A stretch of 64,000 nucleotides of DNA from Amycolatopsis pretoriensis. GTDB lineage: Bacteria > Actinomycetota > Actinomycetes > Mycobacteriales > Pseudonocardiaceae. A program made the translations under genes and the position numbers. Under the pieces are notes generated by a model. That model was not told the origin of the DNA. It made no database searches and was given only the letters and a program-made list of their open reading frames with translations. The stretch spans positions 372,001 through 436,000 of the forward strand of contig NZ_FNUJ01000001.1 of NCBI RefSeq assembly GCF_900107925.1. The letters are read 5' to 3'. Each line of letters starts with the position of its first letter. The first letter of the stretch is position 1. Shown one piece after another: positions 8,080-16,324 of this stretch.

Positions 8080-9219
8080 TCACCCGGCCAGCCGGTGCAG
8101 GACGGCGGCCGCCAGCGCGGTCCGTTCCAGCATCCCCTCGACGCTGATGTGCTCGTGGCGGGCGTGGGCGCCGTCGCCGACCGCGCCGAAGCCGTCCAGG
8201 ACCGGGTGGCCCAGCGCCGCCACGAAGTTGCCGTCGCTCGCGCCGCCGACCGAGCACTCCCGCAGCGTGACGCCCAGGCCCGCGGCCTCTTCGCGGGCCA
8301 ACTCGTACAGCCGCGCGATGGCGTCCGAACGTTCCATCACCGGGCGGTTCCAGCCGCCGGTCACCTCGACCGCCGCGCGGGGGTCGTGCGCCTTCAGCGC
8401 CGCGAGACCCGCGTCGATGCGGGCCGCCTCGGCCGCGCTGGACACGCGGACGTCGATCTCGCCCGAAGCCGCGCCCGCGATCACGTTCTGCCGCGTGCCG
8501 CCGGTGATCACGCCGACGTTCACCGTGGTTCCGGCGTCCACATCGGACAGTCCGTGCAGCGCGAGCACCGCCCGGGCCAGCTCGTCGACCGCGCTCGCGC
8601 CCTTCGCCGGGTCGAGCCCGGCGTGCGCCTCGACGCCCTTGGTGTGCACCTGGAACAGGCCGACGCCCTTGCGCGCGGTCTTCACCGCACCGTCCGCGCT
8701 CGCCTCGAACACCAGCGTCGCGCGGGTGCCGGCGGCGGCCTCCTCGATCACCGGGCGGGACGCCGGGCTGCCGATCTCCTCGTCGCCGTTGAGGACCAGC
8801 CGCACGGCCGGGCGCGGCAGGCCCGCCGCGTCGAGTGCGCGCAGCGCCCACACCGCGTGCACCAGGCCGGACTTCATGTCGAAGATCCCGGGACCGGTCG
8901 CGCGGTCACCGTCCACTGCGAACGGCCAGCCGTCCAGGGTCCCGAGCGGCCAGACCGTGTCGTAGTGGCAGAGCAGGAGCACCGGCTCGCCGGTGCCGGG
9001 GAAGTCGTAGACCTTGATGTCGCCGTGGCGCCCGCCGTCGACGTCCCGGACGGTTCCGGGCGCGCCCAGGCGTTCGCGCAGCCAGCCGTCCACCCAGGAC
9101 AGTCCCGCGGTCAGCGCGGCCTTGTCGTCGCTGGGGGTTTCGATGCCGACGTAGGCGGCGACGTCGGCGAGGAGGTCGTCGCGGTGCGCGCACACCCATT
9201 CGTGCAGTTCGCGGATCAC
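8080..9219 (-). CDS. M20 family metallopeptidase (glutamate-carboxypeptidase-like)
   Basis: 379 residues. Zinc ligands and catalytic residues of the M20A/CPG2 type are visible in order: LLCHYDTVWP, GPGIFDMKSG, LNGDEEIGS, VFEAS and, near the C-terminus, ARHEHIS. A dimerisation domain lies between (QVHTKGVEAHAGLDP). Such enzymes hydrolyse N-acyl amino acids, C-terminal glutamate amides or carbamoyl compounds, normally in the cytoplasm; no signal peptide is seen. It is the last gene of a six-gene overlapped operon. Its GTG start overlaps the stop of the ketopantoate-reductase-like gene by four bases. The operon suggests its substrate carries an amide bond released or made by the other enzymes. 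Confidence 0.85.
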   Translation of the reverse strand: MIRELHEWVCAHRDDLLADVAAYVGIETPSDDKAALTAGLSWVDGWLRERLGAPGTVRDVDGGRHGDIKVYDFPGTGEPVLLLCHYDTVWPLGTLDGWPFAVDGDRATGPGIFDMKSGLVHAVWALRALDAAGLPRPAVRLVLNGDEEIGSPASRPVIEEAAAGTRATLVFEASADGAVKTARKGVGLFQVHTKGVEAHAGLDPAKGASAVDELARAVLALHGLSDVDAGTTVNVGVITGGTRQNVIAGAASGEIDVRVSSAAEAARIDAGLAALKAHDPRAAVEVTGGWNRPVMERSDAIARLYELAREEAAGLGVTLRECSVGGASDGNFVAALGHPVLDGFGAVGDGAHARHEHISVEGMLERTALAAAVLHRLAG

Positions 9220-10202
9220 AGCGTTCGCTCCAATTCGACGAGGTGGTCTTCGGACATCGGTGCGGCGCCGGTCTCGACGTCACGCAGCCGCGTCAGCATC
9301 GCCCGCAACAGCGGGACTTCCGCCGCGGCGAGCACCGGCGCGTAGTGGTGGTGCACTTCGATCGGGCGGTGCCGCACGGCGATGTCGCGCCAGATGCCGC
9401 TGCGGTCCTTCGGCTGGGTCCGCAGCCACGCGACCAGGCGGTCGGTCGCCGCGTCGCGGCCGGTCGCGCCGGGCCGGTAGGCGGCCGGGTCGAACTGGTC
9501 GAACGGCTCCAGGACGCGGTCGCCCGCCGCGGCGAGGACCTCGGCTGTGAGGGCGTGCATCAGCGGGCGGTGCCGGTCGATGAGGTCGGCCATCGGCGCG
9601 TCGGCCAGTGCCGTCGTGGTGAGCATCGCGCCGAAACCGAGCTTCGCCCACAGGTAGCCCTCGACGTTGGCGGTCGCCTTCGCCGGACCCCAGGCCTGCA
9701 GGTCGGCGACGACTTCCTCGACCCGGTCGCTGATCCGGCCGTCGGGCTCGCCGACGACCAGTGCGCCGAGCCCGCCGTCCCGCACGACGCCGGGCTCGAC
9801 GACGTCGGCGAAGAGGTTCACGAACGCACCGACCGTCCTTTCCGGACCGACGTGCGAGGCGATCAGCCCTTCGTTGAGCCCGTTCTGCAGGGACACGACG
9901 AAACCGTCGTCGGCCAGCCGCGGTGTCAGCCACGGCAGCACGGTCTCGGTGGCCTGGGCCTTGACGGCCAGCAGGACCCGGCCGAGCGTCGGCGGCGCGT
10001 CCTCGGGCAGGAATGCCGGTAGTGCCACGGTTTCGTCGCCGCTCGGGCGGCGCAGGGTGAGGCCACGAGCGGTGATCGTGGCGACGTGGTCCGGGTCGGC
10101 GTCCACGATGGACACCGGGTGGCCCGCGCGGGCGAGGTGGAACGCGAGCGTCCCGCCGATCGCGCCGCCGCCGACCACGGTGTACGAGCGCCGATCAGAC
10201 AT
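9216..10202 (-). CDS. 2-dehydropantoate 2-reductase-like oxidoreductase
   Basis: 328 residues. The N-terminal NADPH-binding motif VVGGGAIGGTLAFHLARAG, the catalytic-lysine segment LLAVKAQATE, QNGLNEG and a C-terminal helical domain with LWAKL place it in the ApbA/PanE family. It should reduce a 2-keto group to the 2-hydroxy acid or run the reverse reaction. It is not called panE because it lies in a catabolic-looking operon and not with pantothenate genes. ATG 10202 overlaps the SDR stop by eight bases. Its C-terminal MSEDHLVELERTL runs into the M20 start. Confidence 0.8.
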   Translation of the reverse strand: MSDRRSYTVVGGGAIGGTLAFHLARAGHPVSIVDADPDHVATITARGLTLRRPSGDETVALPAFLPEDAPPTLGRVLLAVKAQATETVLPWLTPRLADDGFVVSLQNGLNEGLIASHVGPERTVGAFVNLFADVVEPGVVRDGGLGALVVGEPDGRISDRVEEVVADLQAWGPAKATANVEGYLWAKLGFGAMLTTTALADAPMADLIDRHRPLMHALTAEVLAAAGDRVLEPFDQFDPAAYRPGATGRDAATDRLVAWLRTQPKDRSGIWRDIAVRHRPIEVHHHYAPVLAAAEVPLLRAMLTRLRDVETGAAPMSEDHLVELERTL

Positions 10203-10974
10203 GCGCTTCCTTTCCTTGCTGGACAGCGGTTTCCCCGGCCCAGTGCAGTGGCAGACCCACCGCGCCCGCGGTCGAGCCGCCGTCGACGCGCAGGACCGCG
10301 CCGGTGATCCACGCGGATTCCGGCCCGGCGAGCCAGTGGACGGCATCGGCGATCTCACGCGGCTCGCCGCGGCGCCCGAGCGGGTTGACCGACACCGCGG
10401 CCGCGTACGCCTCGGTGACCGGGTTGGCGTCGCTGTCGACGGTGACGAAACCCGGGCTGACCGCGTTCACGCGGATGCCGTGCGGGCCCAGTTCGACCGC
10501 GCAGGCCTTGGTGGCCATCTCCAGCGCGGCCTTCGACGTCGCGTAGTGCGCGGCGCCGGGACGCGCCCGGGTCGCGGCGCCGGAGGAGATGTTGACGACG
10601 GCGCCGGTGGTTCCGGCTTCGACGTGCGCGCGTCCGAAAGCGACAGTCGTGAGCAGTGCGGCGCGAACGTTGACGTCCTGCACGCGGTCCCAGACTTCCG
10701 CGGTCATCTCCAGCAGGGGAGTGGCGGGGTAGATCCCGGCGGCGTTGACGAGGACGTCGACCGGGCCGGCCCGTCCGACGAGCCCCTCGGCGTACTCGGC
10801 GTCCGCGAGATCGCCGGGCAGCTCGACGACGTCGGCGGGCAGCCGAGCGGCCACTGTGGACAGTTCCGCCGCGCGCAGGTCGGACAGGACGAGCCGGTCG
10901 CCCGCTTCGGCGAACCGCCGCGCGATGGCGGCGCCGATGCCGCCGCCGGCTCCGGTGACGAGCACGGTCCGCAC
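10195..10974 (-). CDS. Short-chain dehydrogenase/reductase
   Basis: 259 residues, classical SDR. The cofactor motif TGAGGGIG is at residues 7-14, NAAG near 85, the catalytic Ser in VNISSG, Tyr/Lys in YATSKAAL, and the C-terminal GAVLRVDGG. It oxidises or reduces an alcohol/ketone with NAD(P). The GTG start at 10974 overlaps the last base of the transporter stop codon, and the longer in-frame extension upstream is antisense-free transporter sequence read in another frame. It is the fourth gene of the AsnC-headed operon and probably makes the keto substrate for the adjacent ketopantoate-reductase-like protein. Confidence 0.85.
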   Translation of the reverse strand: MRTVLVTGAGGGIGAAIARRFAEAGDRLVLSDLRAAELSTVAARLPADVVELPGDLADAEYAEGLVGRAGPVDVLVNAAGIYPATPLLEMTAEVWDRVQDVNVRAALLTTVAFGRAHVEAGTTGAVVNISSGAATRARPGAAHYATSKAALEMATKACAVELGPHGIRVNAVSPGFVTVDSDANPVTEAYAAAVSVNPLGRRGEPREIADAVHWLAGPESAWITGAVLRVDGGSTAGAVGLPLHWAGETAVQQGKEAHV

Positions 10975-12257
10975 TACAGCTCCTTCCCCTTGGTCTCCGG
11001 CATGGTGAGATAAACCGCGACGCCGATGAGCGCGGCGACGGCGACGTAGACCCACACCAGGTTCCCGAGGTGGTTCGTGGTGAGCCACGTCGTGACGTAC
11101 GGCGCCGTGCCGCCGAAGATCGCCACGGCGAGCGCGTACGGCAGGCCGATACCGGTGGTGCGGACCTCCGGCGGGAACTGCTCGGCCATGATCACCGCGC
11201 AGTTCGCCGAGTACCCGACGATGAGCACCAGGCCGATCAGCTCGATGACGAAGACGCTCCAGAAGCTGTTGCCCAGGAAGTGGAACGCGGGCCAGGCGAA
11301 CACCACGAACCCGCCGGCGAACGCCGTCATCGTCGCCTTGCGCCCGATCCGGTCCGACAGCAGGCCGCCGAAGGGCAGCAGCGCGATGAACACGACCATC
11401 GCCAGGGTGTTGGCCAGCAGCGCGGTCTTGAGCGGGATGCCGGTGGCCAGGTGCGCGTAGGCCGGCATGTAGGACACCCACACGTAGTAGATCAACGTCC
11501 CGGCGATCGTCACCCCGGCGACGCGCAGCGCGGCCTTCGGGTGGTCGCGCAGCATCGCCACCAGCGGGTTGCGCCGCGGCTTGGCGCTGATCTTGGCGAA
11601 CGCCTCGGTTTCGTGCACCGACACCCGCAGCCACAGGCCGACCAGGCCGAGCAGCCCGGCGAGGCCGAACGCGAGCCGCCAGCCCCAGCCGCGCAGGTCG
11701 GCGTCCGACAGCGTCGAGTTGAGGATCGTGCCCATCAGCGCGGCCAGCAGCGAGCCGAGGCCGACCGACACCTGCTGCCACGAACCGGCGAACGCGCGGC
11801 GGCCGGGGGCGGCCGACTCGATCAGGAACGCCGACGACGAACCGAACTCGCCGCCCGCGGAGAAGCCCTGCACGAGCCGGGCCAGCAGCAGCACGATCGG
11901 GGCGAGGACGCCGATGTGGGCGTAGGTCGGGGTCAGCGCGATGACGATCGACGCGCCGGCCATCAGCGAGATGGTGAGCGTCAGGCCCTTCTTGCGGCCC
12001 CGGCGATCGGCGTACGCGCCGAGCACCGCGCCGCCGATGGGCCGCATGACGAACCCGACGGCGAACACGGCCAAAGTGGACAGTAGCGCGGTGGTTTCGC
12101 TGCCACCCGTGAAGAACTGGCCGGCGAAGACCGGGGCGAAGGTGGTGTAGACGGCCCAGTCGACCCATTCGACGGTGTTGCCGACGGCGCCGGCGACGAT
12201 CGCCTTGCGCTGGTGGGCCGTCAGGCGGTGGCTGACGACGGTGTCCACAGTGGTCAT
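10974..12257 (-). CDS. MFS transporter, metabolite:H+ symporter (MHS) type
   Basis: 427 residues, about 12 membrane helices. The N-terminal NTVEWVDWAVYTTFAPVF and the loop RPIGGAVLGAYADRRGRKK are hallmarks of the MHS subfamily (ProP, KgtP, ShiA), which imports carboxylates, betaines or osmolytes with protons. A second SDRIGRKATM loop precedes helix 8. ATG 12257 overlaps the deacetylase stop by four bases. It is the likely uptake system for the substrate of this operon, which suggests an organic acid or zwitterion. Confidence 0.88.
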   Translation of the reverse strand: MTTVDTVVSHRLTAHQRKAIVAGAVGNTVEWVDWAVYTTFAPVFAGQFFTGGSETTALLSTLAVFAVGFVMRPIGGAVLGAYADRRGRKKGLTLTISLMAGASIVIALTPTYAHIGVLAPIVLLLARLVQGFSAGGEFGSSSAFLIESAAPGRRAFAGSWQQVSVGLGSLLAALMGTILNSTLSDADLRGWGWRLAFGLAGLLGLVGLWLRVSVHETEAFAKISAKPRRNPLVAMLRDHPKAALRVAGVTIAGTLIYYVWVSYMPAYAHLATGIPLKTALLANTLAMVVFIALLPFGGLLSDRIGRKATMTAFAGGFVVFAWPAFHFLGNSFWSVFVIELIGLVLIVGYSANCAVIMAEQFPPEVRTTGIGLPYALAVAIFGGTAPYVTTWLTTNHLGNLVWVYVAVAALIGVAVYLTMPETKGKEL

Positions 12258-13141
12258 TTCAGCTCCTGGCGGACGTGGTCGACGATCTGCGCGTGCGTGG
12301 CGAACCAGACGCCGTCGTGGCCGGCGATGTGGTCGAGGAGTTCGTCGAGGACGGTCAGGCGCGAGCGGTGACCGATGATGTGCGGGTGCATGGTGAGCTG
12401 GAAGATGCCGCCGTCGGCGTAGGCGGCGTCGAACTCGTCGCGCCAGATGGAGAGCACACCGCGCGGCGGGGTGTAGGGCCGCAGCGACGCGAACCGGTCC
12501 ATCATGAAGTACGGCGCGTCGTCGCGGATCCACTCCACCGGCAGCTCGACGACCCCGGTCGGCTCACCGTTTTCGAGGAGTTCGTAGCAGTCGTCGTCGG
12601 CCATCAGCGACGAGTCGTACGTCAGGCCCAGCTCCCGCGTGATGGCGAGGGTGTGGGCGGAGAAGTCCCAGGACGGCGTCCGGATCCCGACCGGCCGGGT
12701 GCCCGCGAGTCCTTCCAGGACGTCGGCGGCGCGGAAGGCGAGGTCGCGTTCCTCGGTCTCGGTGAGCGCGGTGTTGCGCTCGTGGATCCAGCCGTGCAGC
12801 GCCACTTCGTGTCCCGCGTCCACATAGGACTTCACTTCGCCCTCGTGGAGCAGCGCCGACACGGCGGGCACGAAGAACGACGCAGGTGCGTTGTACTTGC
12901 GCAGCAGCTTGAGGATGCGCGGCACGCCGACGCGGGCGCCGTATTCGCCCTGCGCCAGCTTGCCGGGCAGGACGTCGCCGTCGCGCAGGGCGGGCGTCTC
13001 GTGGTCGGAGTCGAAGGACAGCGCGACGGCGACCTTCGCGCCGCCGGGCCACGCGGCCGGGCGCAGCGGGCGTCCGGCGCGGACGTGCTCGACGTGTCCG
13101 CGCCACGTCTTTTCGTCCCACTGCCAGGGCTGGTCGGTCAT
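12254..13141 (-). CDS. Polysaccharide deacetylase-family hydrolase (PuuE-like)
   Basis: 295 residues. The NodB-type fold is recognisable by LSFDSDHETP (metal-binding Asp pair), HGWIHERN (metal His), RTPSWDFS and FQLTMHPHIIGHRSR. The MHPHIIG segment is typical of the PuuE/allantoinase-like intracellular subgroup, which acts on small C-N substrates (allantoin, N-acyl or formamide groups), not on polysaccharides. No signal peptide. It is sandwiched in a catabolic operon between an AsnC-type regulator and an MHS importer, with four-base overlaps on both sides, so it probably performs the first hydrolytic step on an imported metabolite. Confidence 0.82.
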   Translation of the reverse strand: MTDQPWQWDEKTWRGHVEHVRAGRPLRPAAWPGGAKVAVALSFDSDHETPALRDGDVLPGKLAQGEYGARVGVPRILKLLRKYNAPASFFVPAVSALLHEGEVKSYVDAGHEVALHGWIHERNTALTETEERDLAFRAADVLEGLAGTRPVGIRTPSWDFSAHTLAITRELGLTYDSSLMADDDCYELLENGEPTGVVELPVEWIRDDAPYFMMDRFASLRPYTPPRGVLSIWRDEFDAAYADGGIFQLTMHPHIIGHRSRLTVLDELLDHIAGHDGVWFATHAQIVDHVRQELK

Positions 13142-14154
13142 GCGTCCTCCAAGCTGGCGGCACGTGTCGGGGCCCACGCGCGCTTGAGCGTCGAAACCTG
13201 CAGGGTCACGTCGGCCTCCCGGAGCCCGGGCAGCGCGCCGACGACGTCGGTGGTGTGGCGGTAGAGCTCGGCGTAGTGGCGCAGCACGATCTGGCCGACG
13301 AGGTTGAACCGCCCGGTGGTGGCGGAGAGGTACTTGGTGCCGGGGTGGGCGGCGAGCTGCTGCCCGGCGCGGTCGAGCTCGCCGGGGACGACGGAGAGCC
13401 AGAGCATGAACTCGAGGGCGTAGCCGAACATGGCGGGCTCGGCGAGCGTCCGGAACCGCAGACACCCGCGTTTCACGAGCGAATCGACGCGACGGGCCAC
13501 TGTGGACTCGCTGGTGCCGACCAGTTTGGACACTTCCTTGAACGGCAGCCGGCCGTCCTCGCCGAGGGCGGCGCAGAGGGCGAGGTCGAGTTCGTCGAGC
13601 TGTTCGGGCGGGCGTTCCCAGTGCTGTTCTTCGAACGGCCGGACGTCCCCGCCCCGCAGGTCTTCGGCGGCGCCGGGGCTGAGCTCGCCGGAGTCCCAGT
13701 CGTGGTTGGAGGTGAAGGTCCGCATGACGGCGAAGGTCTCGGCGTCCCGGATGGCTTCGGCGGCGGGGAAGCCGTTTTCCTGCAGGCCGGCGATGTCGGC
13801 GTAGGAGGGGAGGACGAACTCGGCGGAGCAGTCGGCGCTCCCGGCGAGCACGCTGGCGTACCGCACATCGGGCCGAGCGGCGAGGGCTTCGGCGACGGTG
13901 GCGGCGGTCCCGGGCCGGCACTTCAGCCGGGCGATGACGGGAACGCCGAGCCCGCAGCGCAGGACATCGACGACCCCGATGACCCGCAGCCGGCCGCTTT
14001 CGGTGAGTTTCTCGGCCCGCCGGAGCACGGTGGACTCGCTGGCCCCGACGTGCCGGGCGATGGCACCCCAGGAAGCCCGCCCGTTGAGCTGCAGGGCCGC
14101 GACGATACGCCGGTCGAGATCGGCGGTCTTGCCTTCGTTCGGCATGGGACGCAT
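13138..14154 (-). CDS. Lrp/AsnC-family regulator with two tandem AsnC units
   Basis: 338 residues, about twice a normal AsnC protein. Each half has a winged helix (LDRRIVAALQLNGRASW near residue 14 and LDLALCAALGEDGRLPF near residue 173) with nearly identical recognition helices (VGASESTVLRR, VGTSESTVARR), followed by an effector domain. Tandem AsnC proteins are common in actinobacteria and usually control the adjacent transporter or catabolic genes. The start may be ATG 14154 or ATG 14145. The gene heads the operon running to 8080, overlapping the deacetylase by four bases. A TGCA-N7-TGCA element (14192-14206) lies upstream. Confidence 0.85.
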   Translation of the reverse strand: MRPMPNEGKTADLDRRIVAALQLNGRASWGAIARHVGASESTVLRRAEKLTESGRLRVIGVVDVLRCGLGVPVIARLKCRPGTAATVAEALAARPDVRYASVLAGSADCSAEFVLPSYADIAGLQENGFPAAEAIRDAETFAVMRTFTSNHDWDSGELSPGAAEDLRGGDVRPFEEQHWERPPEQLDELDLALCAALGEDGRLPFKEVSKLVGTSESTVARRVDSLVKRGCLRFRTLAEPAMFGYALEFMLWLSVVPGELDRAGQQLAAHPGTKYLSATTGRFNLVGQIVLRHYAELYRHTTDVVGALPGLREADVTLQVSTLKRAWAPTRAASLEDA

Positions 14155-14191
14155 CCTGAATGCAGGAAAACGTCAAGTCAAGGGGTTGCGG

Positions 14192-14206
14192 TGCAAGAAA
14201 GCTGCA
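14192..14206. promoter_or_regulatory. Candidate AsnC operator
   Basis: TGCAAGAAAGCTGCA, TGCA arms around seven bases, 38 bp upstream of the AsnC-type regulator. It is the only symmetric element between the regulator and the repeat zone. AsnC-family proteins usually bind their own promoter, so this is a reasonable candidate. Confidence 0.3.
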
Positions 14207-14222
14207 AACTGGAGGCTAGCGC

Positions 14223-14300
14223 CCCAATGTGGCCTTCGGTGCGTGTGACGCACCGAAGGCCACATTGGGTGCGTGAGACGCAACCAAGGCCACATTGGGG
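14223..14300. repeat. Long perfect palindrome with a third degenerate half-copy
   Basis: Two 22-bp arms (14223-14244 and 14248-14269) are perfect reverse complements around a 3-base loop. Both contain AATGTGGCCTTCGGTGCG. A third copy of the arm, with one small change (CAACCAAGGCCACATTGGGG), follows at 14281-14300. This looks like a REP-type extragenic element; it could fold as a strong hairpin and may stop transcription coming from the kinase/aldolase genes. Whether it recurs in the genome cannot be seen here. Confidence 0.7.
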
Positions 14301-14323
14301 CGCTTGGGGCAGCGGACGCCGCG

Positions 14324-14630
14324 CCGGGCCGCCGGTGGGCTGAAGGCGGGTCGAGGGAAGTTTTGGCCGGGCGGCCGGTCGGTTGAGGGCGGGTCGGGAA
14401 AGTTTGGCCGGGTCGCGGGTGGGCGGAAGGCCGGTCGGGGAAGTCCTGGCCGGGCCACCGATGGGCTGACGGCGGGTCGGGGAAGTTCTGGCCGGGCCGC
14501 CGGTGGGCTGAAGACGGGTCGGGGGAAGTTTTGGCCGGGCCGCCGGTGGGCGGAAGGCCGGTCGGGGAAGTTCTGGCCGCCGGTGGGTTGAGGGCGGGGC
14601 GGTAAGTCCTGGCCGGGCCACCGAGGCCGC
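14324..14630. repeat. 42-bp tandem repeat (minisatellite), about 7.3 units
   Basis: Units begin with CCGGGCCGCCGGTGGGC and end with GGGGAAGTTCTGG. Unit starts are 14324, 14367, 14408, 14450, 14492, 14535 and 14577, with a partial unit at 14613. Lengths are 43, 41, 42, 42, 43, 42 and 36 bp, so the register drifts and indels are not multiples of three. That argues against a repeat protein even though open frames run through. It fills the 500-bp gap between the AsnC-type operon and the PfkB kinase. Confidence 0.8.
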
Positions 14631-14661
14631 GGAGGGAGTCCGGGCTCGCCCGGCCCGGGCG

Positions 14662-15603
14662 TCAGTCGATCGGGAGCACCGGCGTCTCCGCCGCGAAGGT
14701 GTCCGCCGCCGCCAGGTCGAACTCGCCGTGGTCCGTCCCCAGCCCCTGGGCCACCAGCCCCGCCGCCGCGCAGCCCAGTACCGCCGCCTCGCGCAACGAC
14801 CTCCCCAGGCCCACGCCCCGCAGGAAGCCCGCCGAAAACGCGTCCCCGCACCCCGTCGTGTCCACCACCGGGACCGCGAACGCCGGTACCGCCAGCGTCG
14901 CCTCCGGTGTCACCACCAGCGCCCCACGCGCACCCCGCGTGACCGCCACGCAGCCGACCCCGCGTTCCAGCAACGCGTGCGCGCCCTCCTCCAGCGACAC
15001 CGCGCTCGTCAAGCCGAGGACCTGCTCTTCGTTCGGCAACAGGTAATCCACCGAGGGCAACGCCGGGTCGATCCACGCCAGCACCCCCGGATCCCCGGGC
15101 GCCAGCAAGTCGGCCGACGTCACCACCCCGGCGGCCTGCGCCGGCGCCAGCAGAGACGCCGCCGCGACGCCGCCCATCAGCTCCGGCCCGCCCAAGTGCA
15201 GGTGGGTCGCGCCGGTGAGCGACGCGGCCGGGAACTCCGCCGGCTCGAACCCCAGGTTCGCCCCCGGCACGTGGAACGCCGGCCGGCTGCCGTCCGGGCG
15301 GATCGGGAGCACCGACGCCGACGTCTGCACCCCGGATCGCCGCAGCACCAGCGACGTGTCGATGCCGTACCGGGCGAGCATCGACAGCAGCAGGTCGCCG
15401 ATCGGGTCGTCGCCCACCGCGCCCGCCGTCCGGACGTCCGCGCCGAGCTTCGCCAGCGTCACCGCCGTGCCCGCCGCCGTTCCCGCCGGGCCGAAGCGGA
15501 TCTGCTCCACCAGTGTCGCGCCCTGGCCCTCCGGGATCGCCGTCACCGGCCGGACCTGCACGTCGAACACGTGCGCCCCCAGCGTCACGACGGTCTGCGT
15601 CAC
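14662..15603 (-). CDS. PfkB-family carbohydrate kinase
   Basis: 313 residues. Ribokinase-like fold: GPAGTAAGTAVTLAKLGA near residue 30, a substrate lid, and the ATP/anion-hole signature DTTGCGDAFSAGFL near residue 250 containing the catalytic Asp. It phosphorylates a sugar or nucleoside. The GTG start overlaps the stop of a class II aldolase by four bases, so kinase and aldolase form one operon and probably act in sequence on one sugar: phosphorylation, then cleavage to a triose phosphate and an aldehyde. The sugar is unknown; a deoxypentose or a uronate-type ketose is plausible. Confidence 0.85.
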   Translation of the reverse strand: MTQTVVTLGAHVFDVQVRPVTAIPEGQGATLVEQIRFGPAGTAAGTAVTLAKLGADVRTAGAVGDDPIGDLLLSMLARYGIDTSLVLRRSGVQTSASVLPIRPDGSRPAFHVPGANLGFEPAEFPAASLTGATHLHLGGPELMGGVAAASLLAPAQAAGVVTSADLLAPGDPGVLAWIDPALPSVDYLLPNEEQVLGLTSAVSLEEGAHALLERGVGCVAVTRGARGALVVTPEATLAVPAFAVPVVDTTGCGDAFSAGFLRGVGLGRSLREAAVLGCAAAGLVAQGLGTDHGEFDLAAADTFAAETPVLPID

Positions 15604-16271
15604 CGGTCCTCCAGCCGCCGCGGGCGGCCGTAGCCGCGCTGGACCGCCGCGGTCACGACGGCTTCCTGCTGCACGTCGTCCAATGCCCGTGGGACGCCGA
15701 GCGTCGCCGCCCGGACGTACAGGCCGCACGCCCACTCCAGCAGCAACGCGTGGTCCATCGCCGCCTCCAGGGTCGGGCCGTGGACGATCGCGCCGTGGTT
15801 GGCCAGCAGCGCCGCCGCCTTGCCTTCCAGTGCCGCGAGAGTGCCCTCGGCCAGCTCCGCCGACCCGAACACGGCGAACGGCGCGACGCGGACCGCGCCG
15901 CCCAGGGCGAGCTGCTGGTAGTGCACGCAGGGCAGCTCGTCGAGCACCACCGACACCGCTGTCGCGTGCGGGGAGTGCGTGTGGACCACCGCGCCCGCGC
16001 CGTAGCGCCGGTAGATCCCCAGGTGCAGCTCCAGTTCCGACGTCGGCGCCAGCTCGCCGTCGACGACTCCGCCGTCGAGGTCGACGACCGTGACGTCCGC
16101 CGGCCCGGCCGTGCCCAGCACGACCCCCGTCGCGGTCACCGCCACGTGGTCACCGGCCCGGACGCTCACGTTGCCCGCCGTGCCGATCAGCAGGCCCTCC
16201 GCGGCGAGGCCGTTGCTCGCCCGGGCCACCGCCCGCCGGGCGTCGTCGAGCACCGAACTTCCCGCTGTCAT
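15600..16271 (-). CDS. Class II aldolase/adducin-family protein (fuculose-phosphate aldolase-like)
   Basis: 223 residues. The family zinc ligands are visible as HTHSPH near residue 97 and LLANHGAI near residue 157. IGTAGNVSVR (phosphate-binding loop) and PTSELELHLG (catalytic Glu) complete the active site. Members cleave ketose-1-phosphates (fuculose, rhamnulose, 5-deoxyribulose) to DHAP and an aldehyde. It leads the two-gene operon with the PfkB kinase. It is divergent from a TetR gene with a shared 53-bp promoter region holding an inverted repeat, so that TetR protein may control it. Confidence 0.85.
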   Translation of the reverse strand: MTAGSSVLDDARRAVARASNGLAAEGLLIGTAGNVSVRAGDHVAVTATGVVLGTAGPADVTVVDLDGGVVDGELAPTSELELHLGIYRRYGAGAVVHTHSPHATAVSVVLDELPCVHYQQLALGGAVRVAPFAVFGSAELAEGTLAALEGKAAALLANHGAIVHGPTLEAAMDHALLLEWACGLYVRAATLGVPRALDDVQQEAVVTAAVQRGYGRPRRLEDR

Positions 16272-16287
16272 GGCCCGAGGCTAGAAT

Positions 16288-16316
16288 AAACCCGAAACAA
16301 AGTCACGTTCAGGTTT
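16288..16316. promoter_or_regulatory. Inverted repeat between aldolase and TetR genes
   Basis: AAACCCGAAAC ... GTTCAGGTTT, an imperfect inverted repeat of about 10 bp per arm, in the 53-bp space between divergent genes. It is AT-richer than its surroundings. Position and size suit an operator of the TetR protein at 16325, controlling both directions. Confidence 0.5.
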
Positions 16317-16324
16317 GGAGCCGG

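Noticed and set aside
9216..10202. Pantothenate biosynthesis gene panE
   Set aside because: It sits in a catabolic-type operon with no panB/panC; the family has many other substrates.
14178..14621. Pro/Arg-rich reading frames on both strands across the 42-bp repeats
   Set aside because: Units near 42 bp keep any frame open. Unit lengths of 41 and 43 would break a true repeat protein, and no Shine-Dalgarno or signal is seen.
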